In this document: positions 7,233 to 10,293 of the stretch, in pieces
How the letters are laid out: every line of letters begins with the position of its first letter
Position numbering within the stretch: position 1 is the first letter of the stretch
Assembly: GCA_000697455.1 (NCBI GenBank)
Contig: JNET01034002.1
Coordinates: forward strand, 1 to 10,293
Direction of reading: 5' to 3'
DNA from: Basidiobolus heterosporus B8920
Lineage: Eukaryota > Basidiobolomycota > Basidiobolomycetes > Basidiobolales > Basidiobolaceae
Length of the DNA: 10,293 bases
Made by a program: the position numbers and the translations under genes
The notes under the pieces: generated by a model
The model's input: only the letters and a program-made list of their open reading frames with translations
Databases searched by the model: none
What the model was told of the DNA's origin: nothing

Positions 7233-7705
7233 AATCACAAATGATGGAGTGTTCATTTGTCTTGCGAACAGTCCCAGCAGCATGGACATTTTCATTTTTC
7301 TGATCATAGATACAGCTAATGAATTTCCCTGATTTACCCGAGTCAGCACGTCTGTAAGCTGCATGTTCACAAACAGTACCGGTTGAAGAGTAGGTGGAAG
7401 TTGCCAAGCTGCTGGCTGATTTTGATGTAGGTTGGTTCTTGGGTCTCGGATGTCACCTGAGTTTCAGTGGGTTCATAAATTTCTGTGGTCATGATAAACT
7501 CCGTAGTCGCACTTCGAGAAGTCGATGCAGGTATCAATAGAGTTGTCAGTCTGAGTAGAACCCTATGTTTCTATTGCGCTTTGTGATCTTTTGTTGACTC
7601 ACTAGGCTTGGCATCACCCCTATGCTTCTCATACTATTCACTGATTGACCCTTGAAGTTTCATAGATTTCGTGATATCGTTTCGTGATATCGTTTCGTGA
7701 TATCG
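7233..7705 (-). pseudogene. Decayed C-terminal part of a CFEM-like/chitin-binding-like gene copy
   Basis: This is a degenerate paralogue of the intact gene at 8735-9619. Its left part (7233-7370) reads ADSGKSGKF...C...GT and IICDW, matching ADSGKSRDF...C...GTVCKTYDGS and IVCDW of the intact C-terminal domain, but at least three of the six domain cysteines are replaced. Its right part, near 7590-7663, reads MKLQGSISE, stop, YEKH...DAKP. This matches MMLQAPICEWYNQHKNDPKP (intact residues 97-116). Between them is a Thr/Ser/Pro/Glu-rich linker spread over more than one frame. The piece therefore starts inside the head domain and lacks its own N terminus, signal peptide and promoter. A 13-bp repeat (7667-7705) forms its upstream edge. 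It is not expected to make a working protein. Confidence 0.75.
7667..7705. repeat. Three perfect tandem copies of a 13-bp unit
   Basis: TTTCGTGATATCG is repeated three times without mismatch at 7667-7679, 7680-7692 and 7693-7705. On the minus strand the unit CGATATCACGAAA resembles the GGACATCATGACA stretch of the intact paralogue that codes for D92-I-M-T. The repeat thus looks like a local expansion of that coding segment. Thirteen is not a multiple of three, so the expansion shifts the frame. Confidence 0.9.
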
Positions 7706-8104
7706 TAATTTTATGGGATTCAGTAGATTTCGAAGTCTCAATAGAACTGGAAGGTTTAGAGGAGACCTGTGCTTCAGTAGATTTCTGAGTAATCTTCATA
7801 GTAGTGGTTATTTCCGTCATATCAGATGTAGTCTGAGTTTTGGTAGGCTTAGGATCGTTCTTGTGCTAATTGTACCACTCGCAAATAAGACCTTGAAGAG
7901 CCATAAACACATCCATAAATACTCACTACCTGGGTTCTTGGAATCGCAGAGGTAGCCGAAGGACTGAACAAAATTGGGACTGGCCTCATCCTGAGTATAA
8001 TCAGACCGGCATTTCCTACCAGCTTCTAGTGAGCATAACGTGATACAATCACTTTGATAATCAAAAGCGCATACGATAACGAGGACACTGTTACAAGGAT
8101 GCAT
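7706..8104 (-). pseudogene. Decayed N-terminal part of a CFEM-like/chitin-binding-like gene copy
   Basis: This is a second partial paralogue of the intact gene at 8735-9619, in the same orientation. From an ATG at 8104 it starts MH like the intact protein, then, after a shortened signal region, reads CITLCSLEAGRKC, YTQDEASPNFVQSF and NPG, matching intact residues 32-71. About 50 bp are then missing relative to the intact copy, removing the equivalents of C82 and C88 and changing frame. The other frame continues as MALQGLICEWYN, stop, HKNDPKP, then a Ser/Thr-rich linker (STEAQVSSKPSSS, SKSTES). The CLC pair reads YLC. The C-terminal domain is absent and the piece runs into the 13-bp repeat. 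Its TATA box is still at the same distance as in the intact gene. Confidence 0.8.
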
Positions 8105-8134
8105 TTCTCTAACCTGATAACCTATCACTCGCCC

Positions 8135-8142
8135 ATATATAT
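8135..8142 (-). promoter_or_regulatory. Relict TATA element of the decayed copy
   Basis: ATATATAT lies 31-38 bp upstream of the relict ATG at 8104. The intact paralogue has TATATATAA 31-39 bp upstream of its ATG. The matching geometry indicates that promoter and gene were duplicated together. Confidence 0.5.
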
Positions 8143-8716
8143 TTACCTCAAAGAGGTCGGCCTGAAACTATTTCTCCCGTTGCATGTAAATTACAGCCTG
8201 GCTATGAAGAGCTAGTGTTCTTTAGTTGCTCGTACCGTGACTACGTACAAGTGTTTTTTCATTCGGTCAATGATGAGAAATCTAGATAATGCGCAAGCAT
8301 GTTTCCAGGCTCTCTTATCACTAAGCTAGCAGCAATCTTTATATCGATTACACCAACTCTAACGCTCATAGCCTCTTGCCCAATACGTAAATCGATCGTT
8401 TTAGGAAAGATGCGTGGGCTGTAAGTATCCAGTCAAGAGATTCCCATTTGAGAAGATTTCCTTTGATGTGTACCAGATTGTCGGATTTCAGGTTACTCAA
8501 ACATTGTGTTTCTTGCTGCTTTCTTCTAATTTCTGAGGAAGCTTTTGATCGAGAACTTGCTATATTGAATACAAGTTCTGAGCCATAACTGATTGGGTAT
8601 TAATAAGGGCTTTGAATAGAAAGTTTTTTTCCATTCCATTTTCGTTGATCTATTTGGATTATCTGAAAAGAACCCAATGGTTTGGATGCTGTTCATAATA
8701 CCACACAACAACATTC
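8143..8716. other. Spacer between decayed and intact paralogues
   Basis: About 570 bp with no supported gene. The minus-strand frame at 8526-8714 (62 codons) has no recognisable feature. I did not detect further paralogue fragments here. Confidence 0.45.
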
Positions 8717-8722
8717 TTTATT
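8717..8722 (-). terminator. Poly(A) signal of the CFEM-like gene
   Basis: TTTATT on the plus strand is AATAAA on the minus strand, beginning 12 bp past the TAA stop at 8735-8737. The 3' UTR would be very short. Confidence 0.5.
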
Positions 8723-8734
8723 ATTCATGGGTAC

Positions 8735-9619
8735 TTAGGCCCAATCACAGACAATGGAGCCATCGTAGGTCTTGCATACAGTTCCGGGAGAGCAGGTGTT
8801 AGTAACCTCTTGGCCAAAGACACAAACGGTAAAATCTCTCGATTTGCCAGAATCAGCACATTTATAGGTACCGTCTTGGCATGAAGTCTCGGTAGGCTTT
8901 GGCGCGTTTTCAGTGACAAACACGGTAGTAGTAACGGTGGCTGGTTCACAGGTGGGAAGAACGGTGATAGTGTTAGTAGGCACTTCAGTGTCGGTAATCT
9001 TGGTGGTTTCAGTAGGCTCCAAGGACTCACTGGTCTCAGTAGATTTTGGAACCTCGGTAGACTCAGTTGCAGCAGTAGTTTTAGAGGTTTCTGAAAGATT
9101 TTCAGATTCACTAGTCTCAGTAGATTTTGAAGATTCAACAGTTGATGACTTTTCGATGGTAGTAGACTTTGGAAGTTCAGTGGTTGATGACTTCTCAGTA
9201 GAGGTAGGCTTGGGAGTCTCGGTGGTCTCAGGCTTTTCAATAATGGTTGGCTCGGGAGTCTCAGTGGTAGTGGGCTTGGGATCATTCTTGTGTTGGTTGT
9301 ACCATTCACAGATTGGGGCTTGAAGCATCATAGATGTCATGATGTCCTTTGAATCACAGTTACTAGAGGTAAGACACTGCAGGCTGTTAGCCATGAAGGC
9401 ACCATTTCCTGGGTTGCTAGTATCACAGAGACAAGAGAACGACTCAACAAAGTTGGGATCACTTTCATCTTGAGTGTAGGATGACCAGCACTTCTTACCC
9501 GCCTGAAGTGAGCATGAAGTGATACATTCACTGGGATACTCGAAGGGGAAGTAGTCAGAAGCAGAAACCACTGCCATGGCAGCGGTGGCGATAGCTAAGG
9601 ATTTGAAGGCAAAATGCAT
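8735..9619 (-). CDS. Secreted CFEM-like protein with Ser/Thr linker and chitin-binding-like tail
   Basis: An intact 294-residue exported protein in three parts. The signal peptide is 1-20 (cut after VSA). The head (21-113) has eight cysteines spaced C32-x3-C36-x7-C44-x18-C63-x-C65-x16-C82-x5-C88-x15-C104. The order, with a CxC pair, matches CFEM domains, but the C44-C63 gap is longer than usual and the haem-binding Asp is not obvious, so it is CFEM-like. A Thr/Ser/Pro/Glu/Lys-rich linker (114-220) contains many short repeats (KSTETSES twice) and would be heavily O-glycosylated. The tail (247-294) has six cysteines (C247, C254, C266, C276, C282, C291) in a pattern resembling small fungal chitin-binding modules such as CBM19 (F-x-V-C, GTVC, IVCDW). 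There is no GPI signal. A wall-bound or secreted chitin-associated role is inferred. TATA box upstream; two decayed paralogues lie immediately downstream. Confidence 0.88.
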   Translation of the reverse strand: MHFAFKSLAIATAAMAVVSASDYFPFEYPSECITSCSLQAGKKCWSSYTQDESDPNFVESFSCLCDTSNPGNGAFMANSLQCLTSSNCDSKDIMTSMMLQAPICEWYNQHKNDPKPTTTETPEPTIIEKPETTETPKPTSTEKSSTTELPKSTTIEKSSTVESSKSTETSESENLSETSKTTAATESTEVPKSTETSESLEPTETTKITDTEVPTNTITVLPTCEPATVTTTVFVTENAPKPTETSCQDGTYKCADSGKSRDFTVCVFGQEVTNTCSPGTVCKTYDGSIVCDWA

Positions 9620-9649
9620 TTTAACTGAATAGTCTGGTTAGTATGTGGA

Positions 9650-9658
9650 TTATATATA
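9650..9658 (-). promoter_or_regulatory. TATA box of the CFEM-like gene
   Basis: TATATATAA on the minus strand lies 31-39 bp upstream of the ATG at 9619, the same short-leader arrangement as the thaumatin-like gene. The decayed copy at 8104 retains the same spacing. Confidence 0.7.
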
Positions 9659-9668
9659 CCAATTCGAA

Positions 9669-10208
9669 ATGCGCCGACCAGAAGTACTATTTCTTGGCAC
9701 TGGCAATGGTGATCTGGAAGCTTTACTTGAAGTCGATGTAAGAGATTGATTCAGGTATATGTTCTTTAATTATTACTGCTTTTTCCTGGGCTGATTCTGG
9801 ACCAGTAGAAAAGAAAATAGTATGATCTAACTCTCTACCATTCAGCTAAAACCGCCCATTACTATTCTGACTATGGAGTAAACTAACTATTCAACAAATC
9901 GATTTCGCCGTTCTTTTTCATATCTGATAAGTAGTATGCATCGTGTATCTAGACGAAGTCTATCTGAGTACCGACCAAAACCTGCCGACACTTTTAGTGG
10001 GTACCCGATTTGGCATTCACAATTTAGGTGGGTGGCACTGAGGCAATGCCTGGAATTGCAAAATCTAATGCCTCCAGAAGCCTGTGAACAGAACGATGGA
10101 GCCAAAACCTTGAGAATTCCGATCATCCCTGCATGTGGATGGACTGTACTCTACGTAGCATGAAGCTACGGGTCATTGACACATCGAATAACTCCTTCCA
10201 TTAATAAA
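9669..10208 (+). other. Weak candidate spliced gene or gene remnant
   Basis: An ATG at 9669 opens 23 codons (MRRPEVLFLGTGNGDLEALL...) that read like a real beta-strand and glycine-loop N terminus, and then meet GTAAGA at 9738. A CTAAC branch-like site and polypyrimidine-rich CTCTCTACCATTCAG ends at 9845. Splicing 9738-9845 would keep the phase, adding LKPPITILTME before a stop at 9879. A 75-codon open frame ends at 10163, with AATAAA at 10203-10208. The parts do not join into one clean protein by any splice choice I can defend, and no family is recognised. The start is only 50 bp from the divergent CFEM-like gene. It may be chance or a relic. A 6-bp hairpin (CGTAGC, ATGAA, GCTACG) lies near 10154-10170. 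The rest of 9660-10293 shows nothing. Confidence 0.15.
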
Positions 10209-10293
10209 CCAACTTTCTCTAATGCTATCAGTGATCAATTTTACTGACAAATTGAAAGAAATTTCTGTTTCCAAGATCTTAGTTTGATAGTGA

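Noticed and set aside
8725-9323. Long open frames on the other phases and on the opposite strand of the CFEM-like gene (8725-9309 minus, 8913-9323 plus).
   Set aside because: They are by-products of the low-complexity Ser/Thr linker. Leu/Pro-rich and Val/Ser-rich translations are what ACT/TCT-type repeats give in other frames.
1-10293. Possible transposon, virus-like element or CRISPR array.
   Set aside because: No transposase, reverse transcriptase, integrase or capsid motif, no long terminal or inverted repeats with target duplications, and no regularly spaced repeats were found. The only repeats are the short ones listed.

Overview
The window looks like nuclear DNA of a fungus. It is AT-rich. 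It carries a eukaryotic-type tRNA gene with internal Pol III promoter boxes, TATA boxes about 30-45 bp upstream of start codons, AATAAA poly(A) signals, secreted cysteine-rich proteins with N-terminal signal peptides, and TTAGGG-type telomere-like repeats. The bipartite protein with a CFEM-like head and a chitin-binding-like tail points to fungi, perhaps an early-diverging lineage such as Zoopagomycota, but that placement is inference. All four intact protein genes read through without introns.

Layout, left to right. 1-1240 has no convincing gene but holds a diverged tandem duplication (182-311 and 363-492). 1289-1747 (+) encodes an orphan secreted protein with eight cysteines. 2401-3168 (+) encodes a thaumatin-like protein behind a clear CCAAT/dyad/TATA promoter. 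3719-3789 (-) is a tRNA-Thr(CGT) gene. 3790-5520 is mostly empty, apart from an inverted-repeat cluster at 5376-5448 in the probable 3' UTR of the next gene. 5521-6573 (-) encodes an ethanolamine/choline kinase. 6862-7092 (-) is a short coding remnant that may come from a protease. 7093-7229 contains two telomere-like repeats. 7233-8104 (-) contains pieces of two decayed copies of a secreted-protein gene whose intact copy lies at 8735-9619 (-). 9662-10293 holds only a weak candidate spliced gene on the plus strand.

The kinase is a housekeeping enzyme of the CDP-ethanolamine branch of phospholipid synthesis. The other three intact genes encode exported proteins (orphan, thaumatin-like, CFEM-like/chitin-binding-like) that would act at the cell wall or outside the cell. 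There is no operon-like coupling. The tandem decayed paralogues, interstitial telomere-like repeats and truncated remnant between 6860 and 8104 suggest a rearranged, fast-evolving stretch, possibly once subtelomeric. No virus-like element, transposon or CRISPR array was recognised.
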